Origin: JAGGAG01 sp964638035
GTDB taxonomy: Bacteria; Gemmatimonadota; Gemmatimonadetes; Gemmatimonadales; GWC2-71-9
Direction of reading: 5' to 3'
DNA length: 64,000 nt
Assembly: GCA_964638035.1 (NCBI GenBank)
Contig: CAZWXD010000018.1
Span: 1 to 64,000, forward strand
Part shown: piece by piece, positions 30,732 through 39,275 of the stretch
Position numbering within the stretch: the stretch's first letter is position 1
How the letters are laid out: each line of letters begins with the position of its first letter
Notes under the pieces: generated by a model
Databases searched by the model: none
Told to the model about the DNA's origin: nothing
Seen by the model: only the letters and a program-made list of their open reading frames with translations
Position numbers and translations under genes: made by a program

Positions 30732-31595
30732 ATGACTGCCCCCGCTGGCTGGCTGACCCAACCCGATGCGCTGAACCGCCTTGGCACGGCCGAGCCGCTG
30801 CTCCGCCATCGCGTGACACGGTGGGACGGCGGCGTGGCCACGGAGCGCGAGGAGCTGGTGGCCGAGGAGGCGCCGGTGACGCTGGTGTACAACGGCATCC
30901 CGCACGTGGTGATGATGGCCACGCCCAGCAACCTGGTGGACTTCACGGTGGGCTTCAGCGTGACCGAAGGCCTGGTGGGCTCCGCGGCCGACGTGCACGA
31001 GGTAGCGTGCATCCCGCACAGCCGCGGCATGGAAATGCAGGTGAGGATCCCTGAACGCTGGATGGAGGTGGTGGAAGGACGCAGCCGGCGCCTCGTGGGC
31101 CGCACCGGGTGCGGTGTCTGCGGCGCCGACAGCGTGGATGCGGTGATCCGCCCGGTGCCGCCGGCGGGCCCCGGGCCGGTCGTGCGCCCCCCCGCGATTG
31201 CGCGGGCTCTCGAGGGGCTCGAGGCGGGCCAGGTGCTGAACCGCTCGGCGGGATCGGTGCACGCAGCGGGCTGGGCCAGCGCCGATGGTGACGTGCAGCT
31301 GGTGCGCGAGGATGTGGGCCGGCACAACGCGCTGGACAAGCTCGTGGGCGCGGCACTCACCGGCGCCATTGACCCGCAATCAGGCTTCGTGGTGGTGACC
31401 AGCCGGGCGAGCTTCGAAATGGTGCACAAGACAGCCATGCTCGGCGCGAGCATGCTGGTGACGGTGTCGGGTGCCACGGCGCTGGCGGTGCGGATGGCCC
31501 ACCAGGCGGGACTCACGCTCTGCGGGTTTGCACGAGGCTCGGGCTTCGTGGTGTACACCCATGGGGGACGCATCCGGCCAGCGGGGGCGCGCTGA
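30732..31595 (+). CDS. fdhD: Formate dehydrogenase accessory sulfurtransferase FdhD
   Basis: The 287-residue protein transfers sulfur from a cysteine desulfurase to the molybdenum cofactor of formate dehydrogenase. The swinging cysteines are in RRLVGRTGCGVCGADSV (CxxC) and the cofactor-binding part is VREDVGRHNALDKLVGAAL. SRASFEMVHKTAMLG and GFARGSGFVVYTHGGRI complete the family pattern. No formate dehydrogenase gene is present in the window, so the client enzyme must be elsewhere. Confidence 0.96.
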   Translation: MTAPAGWLTQPDALNRLGTAEPLLRHRVTRWDGGVATEREELVAEEAPVTLVYNGIPHVVMMATPSNLVDFTVGFSVTEGLVGSAADVHEVACIPHSRGMEMQVRIPERWMEVVEGRSRRLVGRTGCGVCGADSVDAVIRPVPPAGPGPVVRPPAIARALEGLEAGQVLNRSAGSVHAAGWASADGDVQLVREDVGRHNALDKLVGAALTGAIDPQSGFVVVTSRASFEMVHKTAMLGASMLVTVSGATALAVRMAHQAGLTLCGFARGSGFVVYTHGGRIRPAGAR

Positions 31596-31647
31596 CCCAG
31601 GTCCGCGGCGCAGGGATGCAGTCTGCTTCAGCCGGGTGGCGTGAACA

Positions 31648-32397
31648 TCAGAAGGTCCCGCTCCACATGAGCCCCATCCCACCCGGCCTGGCCAGCGGCA
31701 CCGGCGCCCGGAGCCCGAAGATCGTCCATCGTCCCGTGGCAAGCTTGGCCCCGGCGATCCCCGCCGCGGCACCCACCAGCACGTCACTCGCCCAGTGGTG
31801 GTTGCCATACACCCGCGACCACGCCGTGCCGGTGGCGAGGGTGTACAGGCCCACCGTGGCCCACGGACGGTTGATCTCCTGCGAGAGTGCGGTGGCGAAG
31901 GCAAAGGCCGTCGAGGTGTGTCCCGACCACATCGAGTGGGCCCCGCCGAAGGGGTCGAAGGCCCACGGGTCGTCGGTATCCGACGGCCGCTCGCGTCCCA
32001 GCGTGTACTTCACCGCCTGGGTGATGACACTCGTGAGCAGCACCGAGGCACCCACCCGCAGGCCCGCATGCAGGAGCTTCGGCTCGTCGGCCACCAGCCC
32101 GGCGGCGAGGAGCCCCACCGTGACCGGCGCGATGACGATCGCCTCACCAAAGGCATCGGTCACGTTCGCCAGGTCGTCGAGGGTCGCGCTCCGGTGCGCC
32201 GGATCCTGCGACCACTCGGCGACAGGCACGTCGGCCACCGCGATGGTGAGCACGCCGATCCCCGCGACCGCGGCCGCCTGCCACCCGGGAAACGGCCGTG
32301 CTGGCGCAGGGGCCACGGAGTCCACCGCCTGCGCTGCGAGCGGTGCGACGTGAAGGGCCAGGAAGAGTGGGAGGAGCCGTGCGTTTGCGATCCGCAT
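31648..32397 (-). CDS. PAP2-family phosphatase, membrane
   Basis: Starting at ATG 32397 the protein has 249 residues and a signal-like N-terminus (LLPLFLALHVAPLAAQA). The acid phosphatase triad motifs are KYTLGRERP (KX6RP), MWSGHTS (PSGH-type), and SRVYGNHHWASDVLVG (SRX5HX3D). Such enzymes dephosphorylate undecaprenyl diphosphate, phosphatidate or other lipids on the outer face of the inner membrane. It diverges from the B12 riboswitch operon with only about 40 bases between. Confidence 0.93.
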   Translation of the reverse strand: MRIANARLLPLFLALHVAPLAAQAVDSVAPAPARPFPGWQAAAVAGIGVLTIAVADVPVAEWSQDPAHRSATLDDLANVTDAFGEAIVIAPVTVGLLAAGLVADEPKLLHAGLRVGASVLLTSVITQAVKYTLGRERPSDTDDPWAFDPFGGAHSMWSGHTSTAFAFATALSQEINRPWATVGLYTLATGTAWSRVYGNHHWASDVLVGAAAGIAGAKLATGRWTIFGLRAPVPLARPGGMGLMWSGTF

Positions 32398-32434
32398 CGC
32401 AACACGGTACACTCCCCCCGTCGGATAAACCAAC

Positions 32435-32597
32435 GCAGGCGGTGCCTTCAGGAAGCCGGTGCAAGACCGGCGCGGCCCCGCCACTGTAAGAGGCCCGCAG
32501 TTCATCGCGGTTCCGGCGTCGCCACGCAAGCCACTGGGGACTCGTTCCCTGGGAAGGCCGGCCACGCTGCCTCGAGCCAGGAGACTGGCCCGCCTGC
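32435..32597 (+). promoter_or_regulatory. Cobalamin (AdoCbl) riboswitch
   Basis: The closing stem pairs GCAGGCGG (32435-32442) with CCGCCTGC (32590-32597) perfectly. Inside lie the conserved core AAGCCGGTGCAAGACCGGCG, CCGCCACTGT (B12 box region), GGGAAGGCCGG and GCCAGGAGACTGGCC. This is a textbook class I cobalamin riboswitch. It sits 87 bases upstream of btuF and would reduce expression of the uptake operon when the cofactor is plentiful. Confidence 0.96.
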
Positions 32598-32684
32598 ACC
32601 CGCAATCGTCTCTCGAGGGAGGGACGCGGGGCATGAGCGGCGCCGCCCCGGCTGCCCGGCCTTCACGCCCCCCGTCCCCGGAGC

Positions 32685-33608
32685 ATGGGATCGGTGGGCT
32701 TCCTGTTGCTGGGCCTCGTGGTCGCACTGGCCGGTTGCACCGGTCGCAGCACCCGGGACGCGCGCCGTGCGGCCATCGTCATCACCGACGATGCGGGCGT
32801 CGCCACGACGCTCGCCCAGCCCGCCGCCCGCGTCATCTCCCTCATTCCGAGCGTCACCGACGGGATCCTCGCCCTCGGTGCCGGCGACCGCCTCGTGGGC
32901 CGCTCCACCACGGACCGCGTCCCTGCCGGCCTCGAGCACCTGCCCATCGTCGGCGATGCCCTGATCCCCAGCGTCGAGCAGGTCGTCGCCGCCCGGCCGG
33001 ACCTCGTGGTGCTCTGGGCCGGCGACAAGCGGAACGACCTCAGGCGGCAGCTCGGCGCGGTTGGCATTGCCACCATCGGGCTCGCCGTGGAAGACACCAC
33101 CGACGCCATCCGCAGCATCAGGACGCTGGGGACGGTCCTGGGCCTCGAGGCGCGCGCTGACAGCCTGGTGGCAGCCATTCACGCCACGCTCGACTCGGTG
33201 CGGCACGCCACGAAGGACGCGCGCCCGTTGCGGGCCCTGTTCGTGGTGGGAGCGGAGCCGCCGCTCACGGTGGGCCCGGGCACGTTCATTGACCAGCTGC
33301 TCGGCGTGGCTGGCGCCACGAACGTCTTCGCCGACGCGAGCACCCGCTGGCCCACGGTCTCGGTGGAGCAGGTGCTGGCACGCCATCCCGACGTCGTCGT
33401 CCTCCCCGGGCCGGGGACGCCCGAGGCCGCCGAGCCCCTGCGCGCACTCCCCGGCTGGCGCAACCTGCCGGCGCTCGCGCGCGGGTGCGTGCTGCGCATC
33501 GATGCCGACCTCGCCAGCCGGCCCGGCCCGCTCATGGGAGAGGCTGCCGCCACCCTGGCCCGGGGACTCGAGTCGCTGCGCACCCGCTGTGCCGGGAGCG
33601 CCCGGTGA
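32685..33608 (+). CDS. btuF: Cobalamin ABC transporter substrate-binding lipoprotein BtuF
   Basis: The 307-residue lipoprotein (lipobox VVALAGC, Cys18) has the two-lobed PF01497 periplasmic-binding fold: RVISLIPSVTDGILALGAGDRLVG, VEQVVAARPDLVVLW, and VSVEQVLARHPDVVVLPG. It carries cobamide to BtuCD. It is the first gene after the cobalamin riboswitch, with GGAG before its ATG. The stop overlaps the btuC start (GTGA). Confidence 0.93.
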   Translation: MGSVGFLLLGLVVALAGCTGRSTRDARRAAIVITDDAGVATTLAQPAARVISLIPSVTDGILALGAGDRLVGRSTTDRVPAGLEHLPIVGDALIPSVEQVVAARPDLVVLWAGDKRNDLRRQLGAVGIATIGLAVEDTTDAIRSIRTLGTVLGLEARADSLVAAIHATLDSVRHATKDARPLRALFVVGAEPPLTVGPGTFIDQLLGVAGATNVFADASTRWPTVSVEQVLARHPDVVVLPGPGTPEAAEPLRALPGWRNLPALARGCVLRIDADLASRPGPLMGEAAATLARGLESLRTRCAGSAR

Positions 33609-34612
33609 CGCACCCCGCATCCACCTGGGCGACGCCGCTTCGTTACACCATCCTGCTGCTGCTCCTCGCGGCAGCGGTGGTGGCCGGCATCCGACTGGGC
33701 TCGGTGGGGCTCGGCACACGCGACGTCATCGCCGCCCTGCTGGGCACTGGCGACCCGACCGCGCGTGCGATCGTCAGCGGCCTCCGGCTTCCGCGCGTAG
33801 CACTGGCCGCCGCCTGTGGCGCTGCCCTGGCACTCAGCGGCACCACCTACCAGGCGCTCCTCCGCAACGCGCTCGCCGAACCCTGGATCCTCGGCATCTC
33901 CAGCGGGGCGGCGATCGGCGCCGTGGCCGCGACCATCTTCGGGCCACGCGCCTTCGGCCCCTGGGTCGTGCCCGCCAGCGCGTTTGCCGGGAGCATTGCG
34001 GCCATGCTCCTCGTGCTTCGCGTGGCACGCGTGGCCGGCCAGGTCCTGGACCGCCGCACCCTCCTCCTCGCCGGTGTCGTGGTCGGTGCCTTTGCCAACG
34101 CCATCATCCTCCTCTTCCTCACCTACTCGGACGCCGACTCGTTCCGCGCCGCCGTGTTCTGGATGATGGGGAGCCTCTCCGGGGCCACCTGGCCGCGCGT
34201 GCTGCTGCTCGGGGTGCCGCTCCTCCTCTGCGGCGTCGCCCTCTTCGGCCTGGCACGGGCCCTCGATGCCCTGAGCATCGGCGAGCCCACGGCGCTTGCC
34301 CTCGGCGTGCCGGTCGAGCGCGTGAAGTACCTCGCCTTCGGGCTGGCCTCGCTGCTCGCGGCGTTGACGGTGTCGGTGAGCGGCGTCATCGGGTTCGTGG
34401 GCCTGGTCGTGCCCCATGCCATCCGGCTGGCGTGGGGCAGCGCGCACCGCCACCTCCTGCCCGGAGCGGCACTGCTGGGCGCCACCTTCCTGGTGCTCGC
34501 TGACGCGGTCGCCCGCACCATCGCCGCGCCCATCGAGCTGCCCATCGGGGCGCTCACTGCCATCCTGGGCGTGCCGCTCTTCATTGTGCTCCTCAGGCGG
34601 TCCAGTGCCTGA
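33605..34612 (+). CDS. btuC: Cobalamin ABC transporter permease BtuC
   Basis: The 335-residue FecCD-family permease has about ten membrane helices. GLRLPRVALAAACGAALALSG and YQALLRNALAEPWILGISSGAA are the signature N-terminal motifs. ALGVPVERVKYLAFGLASL is the EAA-like coupling loop, and GVIGFVGLVVPHAIRLAWG the conserved late helix. The GTG start overlaps btuF; the next gene starts eight bases before its end. Confidence 0.94.
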   Translation: MTHPASTWATPLRYTILLLLLAAAVVAGIRLGSVGLGTRDVIAALLGTGDPTARAIVSGLRLPRVALAAACGAALALSGTTYQALLRNALAEPWILGISSGAAIGAVAATIFGPRAFGPWVVPASAFAGSIAAMLLVLRVARVAGQVLDRRTLLLAGVVVGAFANAIILLFLTYSDADSFRAAVFWMMGSLSGATWPRVLLLGVPLLLCGVALFGLARALDALSIGEPTALALGVPVERVKYLAFGLASLLAALTVSVSGVIGFVGLVVPHAIRLAWGSAHRHLLPGAALLGATFLVLADAVARTIAAPIELPIGALTAILGVPLFIVLLRRSSA

Positions 34613-35423
34613 GCCGGTGTGGGAGGTCCGCGAGGCGTACTTCCGCCACCCCGGCGCCACGGCCCACGCGGTGGATGGCGTGACCTGCGAGGTCCCGTCG
34701 GGTGGCGTCACCGCCATCCTGGGCCCGAATGGCGCGGGCAAGTCCACGCTCATGCGCCTCCTCGCCGGGTTGCACCGCCCGGGTGCCGGGAGCGTGCTGT
34801 TCCACGGCCGCCCCGCCAGCGCGTGGCCACGGGCCGACCTCGCCCGGAGGGTCGGCTACGTGCCGCAAGGCGAAGAGGTGGTGTTCCCGATGCGCGTGCG
34901 CGAGGTCGCCGCCATGGGGCGCTACCCGCACCTTGGTCCATGGCGTGCCGAGGCCGCATCCGACCGCGCCATCGTTGATGGGGCGCTCGCCGCAGTACAG
35001 GCCCTCGAGTTCCGCGACCGCCCCTTCGCCACGCTGAGCGGTGGCGAGCAGCAGCGCGTCCGCATCGCCCGTGCCCTGGCACAGCAGGGCCGGGCCATGC
35101 TCCTCGACGAGCCCACGGCGGGGCTCGACGTGCGCCACGAGATCGAGCTGTTCACCCTGCTGCGGCGGCTGGGACGCGGCGACCGCACCGTCGTGCTCGT
35201 GACGCACAACCTGCTCCTCGCGGCGCGCACGGCAGACCAGGTACTGCTGCTGGACCGGGGACACCTTGCTGGCGCCGGCTCCCCCGCCGACGTCCTCACT
35301 GCGGAACGGCTCACGCAGGTCTACGGGTGGCCCATCGACGTGACCCTGGCGCCCGATGCCACCGGCGCCATGCGTCCCGTGATCCTTCCACGGCTCGACC
35401 TTCCGGGGGGGAGTGCGGCATGA
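34605..35423 (+). CDS. btuD: Cobalamin ABC transporter ATP-binding protein BtuD
   Basis: The 272-residue ATPase has Walker A GPNGAGKST near residue 41, Q-loop YVPQGEEV, signature LSGGEQQRV, Walker B AMLLDEPT and the H-loop VLVTHN. The start is GTG 34605, inside the end of btuC. It powers BtuC. The stop overlaps the btuB ATG (ATGA). Confidence 0.95.
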   Translation: MPEPVWEVREAYFRHPGATAHAVDGVTCEVPSGGVTAILGPNGAGKSTLMRLLAGLHRPGAGSVLFHGRPASAWPRADLARRVGYVPQGEEVVFPMRVREVAAMGRYPHLGPWRAEAASDRAIVDGALAAVQALEFRDRPFATLSGGEQQRVRIARALAQQGRAMLLDEPTAGLDVRHEIELFTLLRRLGRGDRTVVLVTHNLLLAARTADQVLLLDRGHLAGAGSPADVLTAERLTQVYGWPIDVTLAPDATGAMRPVILPRLDLPGGSAA

Positions 35424-37594
35424 GGGCCGCGATCCTCGCAGCGGCCCTGCTCGGTGCCCACGGGTCCCTCCATGCGCAGTACGCGCCCGAGGTGCGCGGG
35501 CGGGTGGTGGACGCCGTCAGCGGGCTCGCCGTCGAGGGCGCCGACCTCCGGCTCGGGAATGGAGCGCGCATCCGGAGCGGCGCGGACGGCAGCTTCATCC
35601 TGCGGGCACTCCAGCCCGGTACCGTGGTGCTCGAGGCACGCGCGATCGGCTACGCGCCGGCGCACGAGCCGCTCGACCTGGCGAACGGGACCACCAGCAT
35701 GGTGACGCTTGCCCTGGTGCCGGTGCCGGTGGAACTGGCTCCGATTGCGGTGCGAGCCGACGCGGACCTGCCGGCTGCGGGAGTCACGCGCATCGAGCGC
35801 GACGCGATCGAGGCGAGCGCCGCGCTCGACCTGGGCGAGCTGCTGCAGCGTGAGGCCGGCGCCGTCGTCGTCCGCACCGGCGGGCCTGGCTCACCGGCCA
35901 CGATCTCGCTCCGTGGCTCCAGCAGCAACCAGGTGCTCGTCCTCCAGGATGGCGTGCCCCTCAACCAGGCCACGACCGGCGGCACCGACCTCTCGCAGGT
36001 GCGGCTCGACCAGGTGGAGCGGGTGACCATCCTGCGGGGAGCACAGTCGGCACGGTACGGCGCCCGGGCGCTGGGCGGCGCCATCGCGATCGAGACCCGC
36101 CGCCCTTCCTCGACACAGGCCCGCGTGGGCGGCACGGCCGGGAGCTACGGCACCCGGGCGGTCGATGCCCGCCTGGGCACGGGCGGCACGGGCGCCTGGT
36201 CTGCTGCTGCGGGGGGCGAATGGAGCCGCTTTGGCGGTGATTTTCCCTATGCGGTGCCACCCGAGCGCGGTGGCGGCAGCGCCACCCGGCTCAACACCGA
36301 TGCCACCGACATCGCCGCCGACGCATCGCTCGCATGGAACGCGACCGGTTCCGGCGTGCGCCTCCGCGGCGAGTTCTTCGACATGGACCGTGGCATGCCC
36401 GGCACGGTGATGCAGCCCTCGCTCACCGCACGGCAGCAGCAGCAGCGCTTCAGCGTGGGGCTCGACGGGCACTGGTCCCGTGGCGCGACCGCCGGCACGG
36501 CGAGCCTCGTGGTGCAGCGGCAGCAGGCGCACTTCAGCGATCCAGCGCCGCCGCTCACCCGGCCATACGACGAACGCAACCGCGCCACCACGGTGCAGGC
36601 CCTGGCCGACGCATCCCGCCGGGCCGGACCCGGCATGCTGGCGGTGGGCGGCGAGGTGCGCCGCGTGGCGATCACCGCGACGACACTCGCCCCCGGCGCA
36701 CCCGAGGCCACGACCTACGCCGGCGCATGGGCCACGCTGGCCGTGCCCCTGGTGGCGACGGCGAGCACCGACCTGCGCTTCACGACGGGGGCGCGCATTG
36801 ACCGCAATCCGGTTGGCTCAGGCACCTTCCTGTCGCCCGAGGCGGGCGTGGCGCTCCGGCACGACTGGTGGCAGGCGCAGGTGCGCTGGGCGCGCGCCTT
36901 CAGCCCGCCCTCCCTTGCCGACCTCTACTTCCAGGAGGGCGTGCGGGTCGAGCCCAACCCGGCTCTCGCACCGGAGCGCGTGCCGGGAGAGTGGACCGTC
37001 GCGCTCGCGGCCCATGACATCCCCCTGGGGCCGCTCACCGGCGAGGCCAGCCTCGACCTCTTCCAGGGTGACATCGACGGGATGATCCTCTGGTCCCCCG
37101 ATTTCCAGTTCATCTGGAGCCCCGCGAACTTCGACGTGCGCCGCCGGGGCGGCGAGCTGGGCCTCCGGCTCGCGCCACGGCGCGGTGGCCTGCGCCTCTC
37201 GGGGGCCATCGCCCTGTCCGACGTGCAGTACCGCGGGCCCGTGCTGCAGGGCCAGGTGATCTACCGCCCGCGGTGGAGTGCCGTGGCCAACGCCGACGCC
37301 CCGGTGCTGGGCTTCGTGGCCGGGGCCTCATGGCGCTACCTGGGCGAGCGCCGCACCAGCGTCGGCACCGACCTCAACGCCCTGGCCCCGCTCCACCTTC
37401 TCGACCTGCGGATCACGCGCGCCCTGGCCCTCGGCCCCATGGGGCTCGAGGTGCGAGCCGTCCTGGAGAACGTGCTCAATGCCACAACCGGCATGCTGCC
37501 GGACTTTCCCCTCCCCGGCCGGATGTTCCGGCTGTCGCTTGGCCTTACCCATGCCCGAAACCAGGAGACTGCCCCTGATGTTGCCCCGCATTGA
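35420..37594 (+). CDS. btuB: TonB-dependent outer-membrane receptor, BtuB-type
   Basis: The 724-residue precursor has a signal peptide (AAALLGAHGSLHAQ), then a carboxypeptidase-regulatory-like domain (residues 25-105: VRGRVVDAVSGLAVEGADLRL). The plug domain follows (GELLQREAGAVVVRTGGPGS, ISLRGSSSNQVLVLQDGVPL, VERVTILRGAQSARYGARAL) and then the 22-stranded barrel ending in an aromatic-containing strand (FRLSLGLTHA). The extra N-terminal domain is typical of Bacteroidota and Gemmatimonadota receptors. Location in the riboswitch-controlled operon assigns cobamide as substrate. Confidence 0.92.
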   Translation: MRAAILAAALLGAHGSLHAQYAPEVRGRVVDAVSGLAVEGADLRLGNGARIRSGADGSFILRALQPGTVVLEARAIGYAPAHEPLDLANGTTSMVTLALVPVPVELAPIAVRADADLPAAGVTRIERDAIEASAALDLGELLQREAGAVVVRTGGPGSPATISLRGSSSNQVLVLQDGVPLNQATTGGTDLSQVRLDQVERVTILRGAQSARYGARALGGAIAIETRRPSSTQARVGGTAGSYGTRAVDARLGTGGTGAWSAAAGGEWSRFGGDFPYAVPPERGGGSATRLNTDATDIAADASLAWNATGSGVRLRGEFFDMDRGMPGTVMQPSLTARQQQQRFSVGLDGHWSRGATAGTASLVVQRQQAHFSDPAPPLTRPYDERNRATTVQALADASRRAGPGMLAVGGEVRRVAITATTLAPGAPEATTYAGAWATLAVPLVATASTDLRFTTGARIDRNPVGSGTFLSPEAGVALRHDWWQAQVRWARAFSPPSLADLYFQEGVRVEPNPALAPERVPGEWTVALAAHDIPLGPLTGEASLDLFQGDIDGMILWSPDFQFIWSPANFDVRRRGGELGLRLAPRRGGLRLSGAIALSDVQYRGPVLQGQVIYRPRWSAVANADAPVLGFVAGASWRYLGERRTSVGTDLNALAPLHLLDLRITRALALGPMGLEVRAVLENVLNATTGMLPDFPLPGRMFRLSLGLTHARNQETAPDVAPH

Positions 37595-38660
37595 CCGCCT
37601 GCTCGTTGCCGCCATCCTCCTTGCCGGCTGCAGCGATGATGACACCCCCGACCGCACCTTCCTCGACGGGACGGAGTCCGACCCGGGCATCGCGATCTCG
37701 GTGGGCTCCATCGGGACCACCCTGCTGATGCTCCAGACCGGGAACCCCGACCAGCGCGTCGAGATCCCCCTGGGCACGAGCAGCGACATCACCGCCGTCG
37801 GCTTCTCGGTGCGGAACCGCATGGCAGCCGTCCCGCTGGGCAATACCGCGAGCGTTGCCCTGGTGAACCTCGAGACGGCAACCATCGAGGGGTACTTCAC
37901 CTTCCCCAGCGGCAACGCCACGGGATCGGCCTGGGTGGATGACGAGACCGTCATCGCCTGCAACCAGCTCGCCGACCTGTGCGGCCGCTTCACCACGACC
38001 CAGGCCGGTGACGCGATGGACCTCACGGAGGCGCTTGCGCCCTTCCCCACGGCGGTGGTCGCGTCGGCTGGCCGGGTGTTCGTGGTCTCCGCCAACCTGG
38101 ATGACTCCTACATGCCGGCCGGCCCCGGGGTGGTCAGCGAGCTCGATCCGGCCAGCCTCGACGTGGTCCGCACCTTCACCGTCGGCACCAACCCCCAGTA
38201 CGGCGGCATCGGCAGTGATGGCAGGCTCTACGTCGTGAACAGCGGCGACTGGGGCATGGCCAACGGGTCGGTGAGCATCATCAACCTTGGCAGCAACGTG
38301 GTCGAGGAGGAGGTCACCGGCTTTGGTGACTTCCCCGGGCCGGTTGCCTTCGACAGCGACGGACGGTTGGCGGTATCGAGCTTCAGCTTCGGCAGCGTGG
38401 TGTGGGATGCGCAGACCGGCACCTTCGTGCGCGGCGCCGACAACCCTGTCTGCGCTCCCGCAGCGAGCGGCTGCCGCGCCGCGAGTGACGGCGCGTTCGC
38501 ACCGAACGGCAGGTTCTACCAGAGCTTCTTCGGCTCGGCGGCCGCGTCGCAACCCGCCTACTATTTCGTGTATGATGGCAGCACCTTTGCGCTCCAGGAC
38601 AGCATCCCGGTCCCCCTCGGTCCCGCGGGCCTGCAGGTGCTTGATTTCTCCCATGACTGA
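37578..38660 (+). CDS. Beta-propeller lipoprotein in B12 operon, BtuG-like candidate
   Basis: The 360-residue lipoprotein (lipobox AAILLAGC, Cys18, followed by acidic SDDDTPD) is a YncE/surface-layer-type propeller. Repeated blades read VALVNLETATIEGYFTF, VVSELDPASLDVVRTFTVG, GRLYVVNSGDWG, VSIINLGSNVVEEEV and GRLAVSSFSFGSVVWD, six to seven in all. Bacteroides BtuG is a surface-exposed seven-bladed propeller lipoprotein that captures B12 for BtuB. The fold, lipid anchor (acidic residues after Cys suit surface export) and overlap with btuB by 17 bases all fit the same role here. No direct sequence match to BtuG was tested. Confidence 0.78.
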   Translation: MLPRIDRLLVAAILLAGCSDDDTPDRTFLDGTESDPGIAISVGSIGTTLLMLQTGNPDQRVEIPLGTSSDITAVGFSVRNRMAAVPLGNTASVALVNLETATIEGYFTFPSGNATGSAWVDDETVIACNQLADLCGRFTTTQAGDAMDLTEALAPFPTAVVASAGRVFVVSANLDDSYMPAGPGVVSELDPASLDVVRTFTVGTNPQYGGIGSDGRLYVVNSGDWGMANGSVSIINLGSNVVEEEVTGFGDFPGPVAFDSDGRLAVSSFSFGSVVWDAQTGTFVRGADNPVCAPAASGCRAASDGAFAPNGRFYQSFFGSAAASQPAYYFVYDGSTFALQDSIPVPLGPAGLQVLDFSHD

Positions 38661-38675
38661 GGCCGGCCGGCGCGG

Positions 38676-39269
38676 GTGACGACCCTCTGGCTGGTGCGGC
38701 ACGGCGTGGCGAGCGGCCAGGATGGCCGCCTCATCGGTCACCTCGACCTGCCCATCTCGCCAGAGGGCGAGGCAGCCATACGCCACCTCGTGCGGCCCGG
38801 GGGCGAGCGGCCCGCGCGCATCATCAGCAGCGACCTCGCACGCGCCCGGTCGAGCGCGGCGCTCCTGGCCGATGGGTGGGGCCTTCCGGTGGTGCATGAC
38901 CAGCGCCTCCGGGAGATGAGCTTTGGCGACTGGGAGGGGATGACCTTCGCCGAGGCGCTCATGGCGAGTGGCAGCGGGTTCCGGGACTGGGCCGCCGCGT
39001 GGAGCACGGCGCGCGTGCCGGGCGGCGAGGGCTTCATGGATGTGTGCCATCGGGTGGGAGCGTGGTGGCGGGAGGAAGGTGCTGCGCTCGAGGGCACCAC
39101 GTGCATCGTGGGCCATGGGGGCTCGCTCCGCGCGCTCCTGGTGGAGGTCTTCCAGCGGCCGCCGCACCGGGCCTTCGAGTTCGCCTGCGACCACGCCCAC
39201 GCGAGCGTCGTGCAGGTCACCGACGGGCGCGCCGAGCTGGTGCAGGCCAACGCACCACGGTTGCCCTGA
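38676..39269 (+). CDS. cobC: Histidine phosphatase, CobC/alpha-ribazole phosphatase type
   Basis: The 197-residue protein has LWLVRHGVAS (RHG at residues 8-10), the GRLIGHLDLPISPEGE loop and RIISSDLARARSSAALLA. LREMSFGDWEGMTFAEAL with the acid catalyst and CIVGHGGSLRALL complete the phosphatase active site. This is the CobC/PhoE pattern. As last gene of the riboswitch operon it probably dephosphorylates alpha-ribazole phosphate or adenosylcobalamin 5'-phosphate during lower-ligand assembly or salvage. GTG start 15 bases after the propeller gene. Confidence 0.88.
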   Translation: MTTLWLVRHGVASGQDGRLIGHLDLPISPEGEAAIRHLVRPGGERPARIISSDLARARSSAALLADGWGLPVVHDQRLREMSFGDWEGMTFAEALMASGSGFRDWAAAWSTARVPGGEGFMDVCHRVGAWWREEGAALEGTTCIVGHGGSLRALLVEVFQRPPHRAFEFACDHAHASVVQVTDGRAELVQANAPRLP

Positions 39270-39275
39270 GCGAGG

